Shown in pieces: positions 30,309 through 39,061 of a DNA stretch of 64,000 nucleotides. Position 1 is the stretch's first letter. Each line of letters starts with the position of its first letter. Position numbers and translations under genes: made by a program. The stretch lies in NCBI RefSeq assembly GCF_900078395.1, contig NZ_FKLA01000008.1, forward strand, positions 434,001-498,000. Direction: 5' to 3'. The stretch comes from Anaerotruncus rubiinfantis. GTDB lineage: Bacteria > Bacillota > Clostridia > Oscillospirales > Ruminococcaceae. The notes under the pieces were generated by a model. The model ran no database searches, was not told where the DNA came from, and saw nothing but the letters and a program-made list of their open reading frames with translations.

Positions 30309-30385
30309 TGGTGGGAACACGGGGACTCGAACCCTGGACTTCCTGCGTGTGATGCAGGCACTCTAACCAGCTGAGCTATGCTCCC
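30309..30385 (-). tRNA. tRNA-Val (anticodon CAC); probable prophage attachment site
   Basis: 77 bases read on the minus strand. Acceptor GGGAGCA pairs with TGTTCCC (one G-T), followed by discriminator A and an encoded CCA. D-arm GCTC-AGCTGGTTA-GAGT, anticodon stem CCTGC/GCAGG with loop ATCACAC giving CAC, and T-arm with GGTTCGAGTCC. The 3' end points into the prophage. tRNA 3' halves are the commonest integration sites, and the gene is intact, as expected at an att site that restores the tRNA. Confidence 0.95.
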
Positions 30386-30397
30386 GTCACGAATGAT

Positions 30398-30426
30398 ATT
30401 ATATCATTTTGGACGGGCGTTGTAAA
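30398..30426 (-). promoter_or_regulatory. Promoter of tRNA-Val
   Basis: Minus strand TTTACA (30421-30426), 17-base spacer, TATAAT (30398-30403), about 12 bases before the tRNA. Confidence 0.7.
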
Positions 30427-30459
30427 GCCCCAATCGAAAAAAATCTTCCTGAAAGCCAA

Positions 30460-31503
30460 TCAATCTGCAAGAGCGTCCTCTACATTTTCGATGGTGACCA
30501 TCCGGTGCGGCATCCAGACATATCTGCCTTCAAGCTGTGGAACCGTTTCAGCGGGATCTTTACCGGTTGCCAGCGCGTAGGCAATCTCGAAGATCGCCTG
30601 GGCCTGGCCTTTGGAATCGTTGAGCACTGTTCCGGCGAGCGTTCCGTTGCGCACAGCCTCTAACGCGGGTGGGGTTGCGTCGATCCCAACGATGACCGGG
30701 AGCGGGATTTCGGCCGCCCGGTATGCGTCGATTGCGCCGAGCGCCATATCGTCGTTATTTGAGAATACCACTTCGATTGCGTCGCCGAATTCCTCGATCC
30801 AGAGCGCCGTCTTGGCGGAGGCCTGCGCGCGCTGCCAGTTTGCAGTGTCGTTGGCCAGTTTATCCACGCGGATATTGGAGGCAAGTAATGTCTTGATGGT
30901 GTATTCGGTGCGGATAGCCGCATCCTGATGGCCCGGTTCACCTTCCAGCATCACATACTGAATTTTTCCATCGCCGTTACGGTCAACTGCGTCTGGATCC
31001 GCGTCGTAAAGATTCACCACGATATTGCCCTGCATCATTCCGGATTCGCTCGGATCGGAACCGACATAATAGAGCTTATCCCAGCGCTGCATATCCTCAC
31101 TGACTGGTTCGCGGTTGAAAAAGATTGCCGGAATGTCCGCCGCCATGGCCTTGTCAATGATAACCGACGCTGCGGTGCGGTCGACTTCGTTGACACAGAT
31201 CACATCATATCCCTGGGAGAGGAATTTGTCCACCTGATCGTTCTGGATTCCCTGGTTGCCCTTGGCATCCATGATATTGACCGAAATCTTTACGTTGTCC
31301 GCCGCCTCGCGGGCTTTGGCGGCCTCCACAAAATGATCCCGCACGGTGGCAATGAAGGTATCATCCTGCTTGTAAAGGGTCATGCCGATCTTGATCTGGG
31401 TCAGCTTCGCATCCGGCTTCGAGCCGGTGCATCCGCCAATCGTACCCATCAGGCAGAGGGCCGACGCAAGGGCGGCGGCACGCAGCATCCAATGTCGTTT
31501 CAT
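30460..31503 (-). CDS. Galactose/glucose-type sugar-binding lipoprotein (second MglB-like)
   Basis: A 347-residue protein starting at ATG 31503 behind GGAGGTAATCC. Signal and lipobox are MLRAAALASALCLMGTIGGCTG. The mature part is a periplasmic-binding-protein type 1 fold: MTLYKQDDTFIATVRDHF, FLSQGYDVICVNEVDR, FFNREP (sugar stacking), DRNGDGKIQYVMLEGEPGHQDA (the calcium-loop-like DxNxDGxIQ of GGBP), SNNDDMALGAI. It is a paralogue of MglB at 39062. Distal gene of a minus-strand set with a YesMN pair and a membrane sensor, so it may act in signalling as well as transport. Confidence 0.88.
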   Translation of the reverse strand: MKRHWMLRAAALASALCLMGTIGGCTGSKPDAKLTQIKIGMTLYKQDDTFIATVRDHFVEAAKAREAADNVKISVNIMDAKGNQGIQNDQVDKFLSQGYDVICVNEVDRTAASVIIDKAMAADIPAIFFNREPVSEDMQRWDKLYYVGSDPSESGMMQGNIVVNLYDADPDAVDRNGDGKIQYVMLEGEPGHQDAAIRTEYTIKTLLASNIRVDKLANDTANWQRAQASAKTALWIEEFGDAIEVVFSNNDDMALGAIDAYRAAEIPLPVIVGIDATPPALEAVRNGTLAGTVLNDSKGQAQAIFEIAYALATGKDPAETVPQLEGRYVWMPHRMVTIENVEDALAD

Positions 31504-31537
31504 AGGATTACCTCCTGCGAATTCATTCGGTCGGGTG

Positions 31538-32503
31538 TCAGCGTACAAAGGGGAAGAGCAGGCGCTGGTTGTCAATGTCATACATATTAGAACGGTTGAT
31601 CACCCGGTGTTCGAGCGTGGTGACCGGCGGGACAGGCTGCTTTCTGATCGCCTTCACCGCGGCCTGCACCCCCAGATAGCCAATGCCAAATTCGTTTTGC
31701 ACAATGGTGGCGCTGATCACATCCTGCTCAATAAAGGAAGCTACCTTGCCGGTTGCGCCGATACCAAACAGGTCAAGATAGGTGGATTTTTCATTCGCTG
31801 CCGCCTGTGCAGCCGCCTCGAGCGCCGCGAGATCGAGGGTCACGACCACGTCTACATCCCGCTCGGAAAGCCTGTGTTCGAGCTCCTCGACAGCCTCGGC
31901 AGTGTTGTTTGGGATCGTCCAGAGGCCGATTTCGCCGCCGATGGGCCCCAGGATGCTCATCAGCCCTTCCATCCGCTGCTGGACGTTATTGCAGCCCTGT
32001 GAGGAATTGATCACCGCGAGCCGCTTGCGCGAGTTGCCGGAGGAGAGGATCTCCTCCCCGAGCTGCACGCCCATCTCGTAGTTGTCGGCCGAGATATACG
32101 AAGTGACCGCGGGGCTTTCGACATTCGACTCGATGCAAATTACCGGCACTTTTTCCGCAATCTGATCCACTGCCGGGGCAAGTCCGGCGGAATCGGCGGC
32201 GGAGAGGACGATCGCATCAACGCCGCTTTCCAGCTCGCGGTGCAACAGAAAAATCTGTTCGTCAAGGTCGTTTTCTTCCGAAAGGGTGATAAAGCTCAGG
32301 TCCACATTCATTTCGTTCGCCGCCTGGTCGGCGCCCTGTTTGATTCCTTCCCAGCTGTCGGAGTTTTTTCCGCGTACGATCACCGAGATGTTGTAGACCT
32401 CGGGAGGACGCTTTTCTCCAAGCATATCGAACATCAGGATCAGGAAAGATACCCCAAAGCCCGCGAGGATCAGCAGGAATATCAAAATTCTGCGCCTGGT
32501 CAT
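31538..32503 (-). CDS. Membrane-anchored sugar-binding sensor protein
   Basis: A 321-residue protein. The N-terminus RRRILIFLLILAGFGVSFLILMFDML is an uncleaved membrane anchor without lipobox cysteine. The remainder is a LacI/RbsB-like binding fold (YNISVIVRGKNSDSWEGIKQGADQAANEMNVD; DAIVLSAADSAGL; VICIESNV; GVQAAVKAI). It overlaps the sensor kinase gene by four bases. Anchored sugar-binding proteins encoded with YesM-type kinases form three-component systems (as described for XylFII-LytS and related sets), in which the ligand-loaded protein activates the kinase. That role is inferred. Confidence 0.85.
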   Translation of the reverse strand: MTRRRILIFLLILAGFGVSFLILMFDMLGEKRPPEVYNISVIVRGKNSDSWEGIKQGADQAANEMNVDLSFITLSEENDLDEQIFLLHRELESGVDAIVLSAADSAGLAPAVDQIAEKVPVICIESNVESPAVTSYISADNYEMGVQLGEEILSSGNSRKRLAVINSSQGCNNVQQRMEGLMSILGPIGGEIGLWTIPNNTAEAVEELEHRLSERDVDVVVTLDLAALEAAAQAAANEKSTYLDLFGIGATGKVASFIEQDVISATIVQNEFGIGYLGVQAAVKAIRKQPVPPVTTLEHRVINRSNMYDIDNQRLLFPFVR

Positions 32504-34314
32504 CTGCCCGTCACCTCCTTCGTCGTGTCCGGCGTATCGAAGGGGACCTTCGGCAGGCGGATGCGCACCGTGGTACCAACGTCCGGTTCGCTCAGGATGG
32601 TGAGCCCGTAGTTCTTGCCGTAGGTGAGCTGGATGCGCTGATGGACATTGCGCAGGCCGATGCCGGAGCCCTTCGAGCGCACGCGTGTCTCGTCGGTGAG
32701 CAGCGTGCGGCAGATTTCCGCCGGGATTCCGGAGCCGTTGTCGATGACATCCACATAAAGCCCGTCCTCCAGCAAATAGGTCTTGACCAGCAGTTCGCCG
32801 TCACCGTCCATAAACTCCATCCCGTGATAGATGGCGTTTTCCAAAAGCGGCTGGACGATCAGTTTGATGGTTGAAAGCCGCAGCGTTTCGGGCGCAGCGT
32901 CTATCTTAAAAGTGAATTTGTTCTTGTAGCGCATCTGCTGGATGGTCATATAGTTGCGGGCATGTTCCAGCTCATCTGAAAGCGGGATGATATTGCGGCC
33001 CTTGCTCAGCGAGATGCGGAACAGCCGCGCCAGCGCGGTGACCATCGAGATGGCCTCCGGATAGCGTTCGTTTTCAATCATCCAGATGATCGAGTCGAGC
33101 GTGTTATAAAGGAAATGCGGATTGATTTGGCTTTGCAGCGCGTCAAGCTCGCTCTTGCGTTTCGATTCCTGCTCGACGACGATGTCGTCCATCAGTTTGC
33201 GCATCTGCGCCACCATCGAACGGATCGTCTTGCCCAGATGCTGGATCTCATACGATCCACCGATTGCGATCTTGACGCTGAGATCGCCCTGCTCCAGCTT
33301 TTTGACCGAAGCTTCCAGCCGTTTAATGGGATCGGCGATGCGTGAGGAAACGAAGAGGTTGGCGAAGATCATCAGGAAGATGGTGAAAAACAGAATGAAC
33401 ACCGCAAAGGCGCGGAAATGATAGTAGCTGGAGGTGATGTCGTCCACCGGCGTGACCCCAACGATTTTCCATCCGGTATAACCGACCGTTTTGACGGTCA
33501 CAACCCGTTCGTCCCCCTGGTAGTTTTCCAGATGGTTGCCGTCCTGATACCCGGCGGCGGTGAGGTTGTTTTCGGTGGTGAGGTTCGAGAAGATCAGCTG
33601 CTGACGCGGATGGTAGATGATCTCCCCATTGGAATCGATGAGATAGACATAGCCGTTCCCACCGAGCGTGACATTTTTAAAGAGCTGTTCAATGCCGGAA
33701 AAGTTCATGTCGACCAGCAGCACGCCGTGCCGGACATTCCCGTCGAAAGTCAGTTCGACAGCGCGGGAGAGGGAGACCACCCACCGGTAGCGGAAATCCG
33801 GGTCCTCAAACAGATTTTGCACATGCGGCGCGGAAAAATGCAGGTTCTCGATCTTTCCCATCGCGCGGATGAACCATTCCTGATCCTGCGGGCGGACGGT
33901 CTTTTTCAGCTTCGAGAGCGGCGAGGCCGCTACAAGCTGCCCGTCGTCGTCCACCAGCACAATGCTCACCAGCAGGTCACGGTTGGTTTCGTAAAGCAGG
34001 TCCATGGCCGGATCAATCGAATCGGATGCCAGGTCGGCGTTTTTGATAACCCGGTAGTACATCGCGTCCGAAATGCGCATCATATTGCGCAGGTAGACGT
34101 CGATATTCATATTGACCTGGTTGATGACCCGTTTATTGTCCTCCTCGACCATGTTCTGCGTGGAAGCGGCAAAGCGCAAGTATAAAGCCATCCCCAAGAA
34201 CAGCATCCCGGTGATCGCCACAATTGTAAACGAGATCGAGATCATGTACTGGATGTTTCTTTTCTGGAACGCTTTGAAAAACTGGCGTATCCGCGCGCGG
34301 ATCGCTTTAACCAT
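32500..34314 (-). CDS. YesM-type sensor histidine kinase
   Basis: A 604-residue protein; start at ATG 34314 behind AAAGGAGCAGG. The layout is TM1 (MISISFTIVAITGMLFLGMALYL), an extracellular Cache domain (residues about 45-280, with YVYLIDSNGEIIYHPRQQ), TM2 (FRAFAVFILFFTIFLMIFANLF), HAMP (SRIADPIKRLEASVKKLEQGDLSV), and a His_kinase domain with LQSQINPHFLYNTLDSI (phospho-His). The HATPase has LVQPLLENAIYHG and DNGSGIP. It should phosphorylate the adjacent AraC-type regulator in response to sugar. Confidence 0.93.
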   Translation of the reverse strand: MVKAIRARIRQFFKAFQKRNIQYMISISFTIVAITGMLFLGMALYLRFAASTQNMVEEDNKRVINQVNMNIDVYLRNMMRISDAMYYRVIKNADLASDSIDPAMDLLYETNRDLLVSIVLVDDDGQLVAASPLSKLKKTVRPQDQEWFIRAMGKIENLHFSAPHVQNLFEDPDFRYRWVVSLSRAVELTFDGNVRHGVLLVDMNFSGIEQLFKNVTLGGNGYVYLIDSNGEIIYHPRQQLIFSNLTTENNLTAAGYQDGNHLENYQGDERVVTVKTVGYTGWKIVGVTPVDDITSSYYHFRAFAVFILFFTIFLMIFANLFVSSRIADPIKRLEASVKKLEQGDLSVKIAIGGSYEIQHLGKTIRSMVAQMRKLMDDIVVEQESKRKSELDALQSQINPHFLYNTLDSIIWMIENERYPEAISMVTALARLFRISLSKGRNIIPLSDELEHARNYMTIQQMRYKNKFTFKIDAAPETLRLSTIKLIVQPLLENAIYHGMEFMDGDGELLVKTYLLEDGLYVDVIDNGSGIPAEICRTLLTDETRVRSKGSGIGLRNVHQRIQLTYGKNYGLTILSEPDVGTTVRIRLPKVPFDTPDTTKEVTGR

Positions 34315-35923
34315 TGCCTGCTCCTTTGCTGCTGCGGTATTTTGTCGGGGACATCCCAAACTGCTTCTTAAAGACGTAACTGAAATAGTTCGGCTCGGAA
34401 TAGCCGACCTTCAGAGAGATTTCATAGGTTTTGTCCTCGGTGGTGGAAAGCAGCTTGATCGCTTCCTCCATGCGGACCTGGGTCAGATAGGTGACAAAGC
34501 TCATCCCGGTTTCCTTTTTGAACAGTGTGGAGAAATAAGCGGGTGAGACATGCAGATGGTCACAGAGCATCTCGACTGAGATGTCAAAATTTGCAAAATT
34601 TTCCGCGATGAACTGTTTGGCGCGTTCAGCAATCGCTTTGGAGGAGTTGGTGCGCTCACGCCGGATAAGCGAAGAAATTTTCAGGCAGGTTTCATTGAAC
34701 CAGCTGCCGAGCGCATCAAGCGAATCGAACCGCGAGAGATGGAAGTTTCCGTCGAAATCCGGGCCGAACACCTCGGTGATGTCAATTTGATAGGTGCGGA
34801 TGATCTTGATCAGCTCCGCCATCATTTCCATGAAATAGAGCTGATACTGTCCCAGCGGCAGCCGTGAAGCGCGAAAACAGCCGATCATCTGCTCGACGGC
34901 CCGGGAAATGTCGTCCGGCGAGCCGATTTTGATGGCGGAAAGCAGGGCGCGCTCATCCTGCTCGTCAAACTGCAGCTGCGCGGCCGGATCGGGTTCGATG
35001 TCGTCGATATAGATTGCGCGCCCGGAACCCATGAGCACCCGGTAGTCAAGCGCGCCGCGCGCGCCGTCCGCCGCATGATGCAGGTCGGCGAGGCTGTCCA
35101 CCGGGGAGCCGATCCCCACTGTCACAGTGAGCTCCAGAAAACGCCGGGCCAGCTTGCAAATCTGGTTCATGCCGTCGATGAGCGAAAGCACCTGGGAGCG
35201 TGCGTCGAAGGAGGCGACCACCGCGATGTGATCGTTATACATCAGGCTTTTGAAGCAGCACCGCCGGCCCAGGTTTTCATCGACCAGCTGCTTGATCGAC
35301 AGCGGGATCAGCTCCTGTTCGCCAATGGGCGTCTTTTCGGCCGAATCGGTGTCATATTGGAGAATGGCCGCCGTCCAAAAGCTTCCGGAGAGATCGATCT
35401 CGTAACGTTCGGCCTGCTCCCGGATACGGGCTTCGGAAACGCGCCCATCCAGAAGCTGGCAGTAGAACTGCTCGCGCAAAAGCGGCAGGGAGGAAGCATA
35501 ATGTTCCCGCAGCCGCTGGATGTTGCGCTTTTCCGCAAACTGGGCGTCGAGCTGGCCGCGGATCTTTTGCAGCACCGCGGTCAGTTCCCGCGCGTTGATC
35601 GGCTTGAGGATATATTCCGCGGCCCCCATCTGGATCGCTTTCTGTGCATACTCGAAATCGTCAAAGCCGGAGAAGATGAGCAGTTTGATGCCCGGCATCG
35701 TTTCGGTCAGCCGCCGCCCAAGCGTGAGCCCGTCCATAAACGGCATCTTGATATCGGTCATCACCACGTCCGGATGGAGCGCTTCTGCCAGTTCAAGCGC
35801 TTCCTGGCCGTTCTCGGCCGTGCCGACCAGCGCAAAGCCGTTTTGCTCCCAGTCGATTTTGCGTTTGATCCCTTCACGGATCTCCTCTTCGTCGTCAACG
35901 AGCATAATGCGGTACAGGGCCAC
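34307..35923 (-). CDS. YesN-type response regulator with AraC output domain
   Basis: A 538-residue protein; GTG 35923 lies behind AAAGGAGGATTCCC, so the longer frame to 35974 is rejected. The receiver domain has MLVDDEEEIREGI, phospho-Asp in VVMTDIKMPFMDG and KPINARE. After a long linker the C-terminus has two helix-turn-helix motifs (FDISVEMLCDHLHVSPAYFSTLFKKETGMSF and YEISLKVGYSEPNYFSYVFKKQFGMSPTKYR). Overlaps the kinase gene by eight bases. The likely target is the nearby mglBAC promoter region. Confidence 0.93.
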   Translation of the reverse strand: MALYRIMLVDDEEEIREGIKRKIDWEQNGFALVGTAENGQEALELAEALHPDVVMTDIKMPFMDGLTLGRRLTETMPGIKLLIFSGFDDFEYAQKAIQMGAAEYILKPINARELTAVLQKIRGQLDAQFAEKRNIQRLREHYASSLPLLREQFYCQLLDGRVSEARIREQAERYEIDLSGSFWTAAILQYDTDSAEKTPIGEQELIPLSIKQLVDENLGRRCCFKSLMYNDHIAVVASFDARSQVLSLIDGMNQICKLARRFLELTVTVGIGSPVDSLADLHHAADGARGALDYRVLMGSGRAIYIDDIEPDPAAQLQFDEQDERALLSAIKIGSPDDISRAVEQMIGCFRASRLPLGQYQLYFMEMMAELIKIIRTYQIDITEVFGPDFDGNFHLSRFDSLDALGSWFNETCLKISSLIRRERTNSSKAIAERAKQFIAENFANFDISVEMLCDHLHVSPAYFSTLFKKETGMSFVTYLTQVRMEEAIKLLSTTEDKTYEISLKVGYSEPNYFSYVFKKQFGMSPTKYRSSKGAGNG

Positions 35924-36042
35924 GGGAATCCTCCTTTTGATGCGTCCTGCATAAATTGGGGCGCAATAATCCACGCTTATTGTACCATTTTATAGTGGAA
36001 AAGAAAAGAGGCAGTCTTTGCCTGCCGAAATTCCGGCGGGGT

Positions 36043-36086
36043 GGGAAAAACACGGCGGCCGGGCCCCTTTCGGAACCCGGCCGCCG
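36043..36086 (-). terminator. Terminator of the mglBAC operon
   Basis: CGGCGGCCGGG (36053-36063) pairs with CCCGGCCGCCG (36076-36086). On the minus strand it is followed by TGTTTTTCCC. It lies about 40 bases after the mglC stop and separates it from the YesN gene. Confidence 0.85.
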
Positions 36087-36128
36087 GTGTGCTGGAACCA
36101 CAGGGTTTCCCCCGTGGGTGAACAAGCC

Positions 36129-37388
36129 TTATTTTTTGCGGTATTTGCCCATATCGATCGCAACCGCGACCGCGATGATGATCCCTTTGATGACCTGCTG
36201 CCACATCGGGGAAACGTTGATAAACTGCAGGCCGTACTGGATGACTGAGAAGATCAGAACGCCGGACACGATGCCGCCAACCCTTCCGACGCCTCCGTTT
36301 AAGGACACGCCGCCGACGACGCACGCCGCGATGGCGTCGAGCTCATAACCGTTGCCGTAGTTGTTGGTAGCGCCCGCGGTGCGCGCGCCTTCGAGCACGC
36401 CTGCCACGCCGTACAGGCAGGAGGCCAGGATGAAGATGCCCATGATGGTTTTGAAGACGTTGACGCCCGAAACGACCGCCGCTTCACGGTTGCCGCCGAT
36501 TGCGTAGACGTTCTTGCCAAACACGGTCTTATTGAGGACGAACCAGATGATTACACAGATGATAAGTGCGATCGGTACCAGGATCGAAACGCCGGGGAAA
36601 GGTTTGCCGTCGATCATAAAGGCGCCTTCGAGCAGTTTTTTCTGGCCGATGATCGCAAAGTCCGGACGCACGCCGCCGATCGGCTGGGAGTTATTCGGCT
36701 CCATGTCGAAGTAGAGCGAGCAGGCGCCGTAGATCATGACCTGTACCGCCAGCGTTGCAATGAACGGGTGCATATCATATTTCGCAACGAGGAAGCCGTT
36801 CAGGGTTCCGAAGAGCATGCAGGCGATGATCGCCGCGATGATCGGCAGGATAATCGGCAGCTGCGGCAGGTCGGGATAGAAACGGTTCGCATAATCGACT
36901 GTCTGGAGCATCGAAGTCGAGATGACCGCGGCCAGGCCGACCATGCGGCCGGCGGAAAGGTCGGTACCGGCGATCAAAAGGGTGAAGCAGATACCGAGCG
37001 CGATGATCAGCTTGGTGGAGGACTGGGTCAGGATATCAAGCACAACGCGGATCTGCATGAAGCGCGTTTCAATAAAGCAGATGACGATGACCAGGATGAG
37101 CAGCGCGAGAATGATCGCGTTGTTGGTGAGAAAGGCCTTGACAGTTTTGGTGGAAAAGACGACTTCCTTACCGAGCCGGTCTGCGTTGCGCAGCTGGAAC
37201 GCGCCGTAGATCGCAACGATCAGGCCGATTCCCATGAGCAGCCACGGCAGGTCGAAGATGACCTGGCGCAGCGCGCCGCCGCCTGTGATATCAGCGATTT
37301 TCAAAGCGATTCCGATTGCGGCAATTACGATGCCAGCGATGATAAACGCGAAGGAGTAGGTCCTGCGCGGGATAATTTTTTCGTTCAT
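36129..37388 (-). CDS. mglC: Galactose/methyl-galactoside ABC transporter permease
   Basis: A 419-residue polytopic protein with about ten hydrophobic segments. Diagnostic blocks are IIALGICFTLLIAGTDLSAGRMVGLAA (the GxDLSxG motif of the BPD_transp_2 family), FGTLNGFLVAKYDMHPFIATL, NVYAIGGNREAAVVSGVN and ACVVGGVSLNGGVGRVGG. N-terminal extension of about 90 residues with two spans is typical of Firmicutes MglC. It forms the membrane channel with MglA and MglB. Confidence 0.93.
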   Translation of the reverse strand: MNEKIIPRRTYSFAFIIAGIVIAAIGIALKIADITGGGALRQVIFDLPWLLMGIGLIVAIYGAFQLRNADRLGKEVVFSTKTVKAFLTNNAIILALLILVIVICFIETRFMQIRVVLDILTQSSTKLIIALGICFTLLIAGTDLSAGRMVGLAAVISTSMLQTVDYANRFYPDLPQLPIILPIIAAIIACMLFGTLNGFLVAKYDMHPFIATLAVQVMIYGACSLYFDMEPNNSQPIGGVRPDFAIIGQKKLLEGAFMIDGKPFPGVSILVPIALIICVIIWFVLNKTVFGKNVYAIGGNREAAVVSGVNVFKTIMGIFILASCLYGVAGVLEGARTAGATNNYGNGYELDAIAACVVGGVSLNGGVGRVGGIVSGVLIFSVIQYGLQFINVSPMWQQVIKGIIIAVAVAIDMGKYRKK

Positions 37389-37407
37389 TCCGATTGCCTC
37401 ACTTTCC

Positions 37408-38907
37408 TTATTTAATGAATTGTGTCGCCAGGCGCATGACTTCCACCTGATTGAACTGATCCGGTTCGAGGAAGCCCGAAACCCGTCCTTCGCACATGAC
37501 CATGACCCGGTCCGCCATACCGAGCAGTTCCGGCATTTCGGAAGAGATCATAATGATCGATTTTCCCTGTGCGATCAGTTCGAGCATGATCGAATAGATT
37601 TCATACTTTGCGCCGACGTCGATGCCGCGCGTGGGTTCGTCCAGAATCAGGATATCCGGGTGGGTCAGCAGCCAGCGGGCAATCAGGACTTTCTGTTGGT
37701 TACCGCCGGAGAGGTTCTGCATGAGGGTTTCAAGCGAAGGGGTCTTTACGTTCAGCTGCTTGCAGGAATCCTGCGCGGCATCCGCGCGTTTTTTCTGTTT
37801 AAGCACGCCGTGGCTGGCATAATCCTTCTGGCTTGCGATAACGGTGTTGTCAAGTACCGAGAGGATGCCGAACACGCCGGTCGCGCGCCGTTCCTCGGTG
37901 AGCAGGGCGATACCGTGTTCCTTCGCGTCGCGCACCGACTTCACCTTGAAGGGCTGGCCGTCCTTTTCCACGGTGCCGGATTCGATGTCACGCAGACCGA
38001 ACAGCGCTTCGACCAGTTCGGTGCGCTGCGCGCCGACCAAGCCGCCGATGCCGAGGATTTCACCCTTGTGCAGATCAAAATTGACATGCTGGAAGGATTT
38101 TGGCAGCGGGGAACAGAGGTCGCGGACGCTGAGCACCACTTCTTTGCCCGGGGTATGTGTTTTGGGCGGGAAGCGGTTGGTCATGTCGCGGCCGACCATG
38201 CGGTTGATAATGAGGTCGGTGGTCAGCTCGCTTGCCGGCCAGGTGCCGACGTACTGGCCGTCGCGCATGATGGTGACTTCGTCCGAGATGCGCAGGATCT
38301 CCTCCATCTTGTGGGAGATGTAGATGATCGCGCGCCCCTCGCTGCGCAGTTTATTGATAATCTTGAAAAGATGTTCGGTTTCATTGTCGGTGAGGGATGA
38401 GGTTGGCTCATCCATGATGATGATTTTCGAGTTGTAGCTGACAGCCCGTGCGATTTCAACGAGCTGCAGGGTGGATGCAGAAAGCTCTCCTGCCATGATT
38501 TCCGGGTTGATGTCGAGGTCAACCTGCTCGAAGAGCTCTTTGGTCTTGCGGATCATTTCCTTTTTGTCGACCGCGATCCCTTTCATTGGAAACCGGCCGA
38601 GCCAGATGTTTTCCATAACCGGCCGGAACCGGATGGGATGCAGCTCCTGATGGATCATCGAAACCCCGAGATCCAGGGCCTGCTTTGACGTGTTGATGAG
38701 TTCCTTTTTGCCGTCAAGAATGATCTCTCCGCCGTCTTCGTGATAGATGCCGAAGAGACACTTCATCAGGGTAGATTTTCCGGCGCCGTTTTCACCCATC
38801 AGCGCATGCACGGTGCCCGGCCGCACTTTTAAAGTGACGCCGTCCAATGCCTTGACGCCTGGGAAAACTTTTGTGATGTTGTTCATTTCCAGCACATATT
38901 CGCCCAC
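37408..38907 (-). CDS. mglA: Galactose/methyl-galactoside ABC transporter ATP-binding protein
   Basis: A 499-residue protein with two fused ABC domains. First: Walker A GENGAGKST (about 37-45), signature ELSASTLQLVEIARA and Walker B IIIMDEPTSSL. Second: a degenerate Walker A GGLVGAQRTEL, normal for this family, signature NLSGGNQQK and ILILDEPTRGIDVGAK. Energises sugar import through MglC. 19 bases from mglC. Confidence 0.95.
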   Translation of the reverse strand: MGEYVLEMNNITKVFPGVKALDGVTLKVRPGTVHALMGENGAGKSTLMKCLFGIYHEDGGEIILDGKKELINTSKQALDLGVSMIHQELHPIRFRPVMENIWLGRFPMKGIAVDKKEMIRKTKELFEQVDLDINPEIMAGELSASTLQLVEIARAVSYNSKIIIMDEPTSSLTDNETEHLFKIINKLRSEGRAIIYISHKMEEILRISDEVTIMRDGQYVGTWPASELTTDLIINRMVGRDMTNRFPPKTHTPGKEVVLSVRDLCSPLPKSFQHVNFDLHKGEILGIGGLVGAQRTELVEALFGLRDIESGTVEKDGQPFKVKSVRDAKEHGIALLTEERRATGVFGILSVLDNTVIASQKDYASHGVLKQKKRADAAQDSCKQLNVKTPSLETLMQNLSGGNQQKVLIARWLLTHPDILILDEPTRGIDVGAKYEIYSIMLELIAQGKSIIMISSEMPELLGMADRVMVMCEGRVSGFLEPDQFNQVEVMRLATQFIK

Positions 38908-38989
38908 ACTACCGTCCTCCTTCTTTCCTCAAAATTGGCCGCCGTCCGGCGGCGGGACAAGGGGTTGCCAGATCTTTGCCAAAAAGAGG

Positions 38990-39025
38990 GGCAGGAAACG
39001 CGGAAAGCGCTTGCTTTCGCGTTCC
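38990..39025 (-). promoter_or_regulatory. mglB-mglA intergenic hairpin
   Basis: AACGC-G-GAAAGC pairs with GCTTTC-GCGTT around GCTT. On the minus strand it lies about 40 bases after the mglB stop and is followed by a T-rich run. Such hairpins commonly stabilise the binding-protein mRNA or partly end transcription so that MglB outnumbers MglA and MglC. Confidence 0.6.
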
Positions 39026-39061
39026 CCGCCCTTGGTTACCGCTTAAAAATGTTTTTTTGGA

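Noticed and set aside
30149..30361. 70-residue minus-strand open frame over the tRNA-Val gene
   Set aside because: Overlaps the tRNA and its terminator; no ribosome site.
36299..38522. Several Ser/Arg-rich alternative frames within mglA and mglC
   Set aside because: Low-complexity shadows of transporter genes with all expected motifs.
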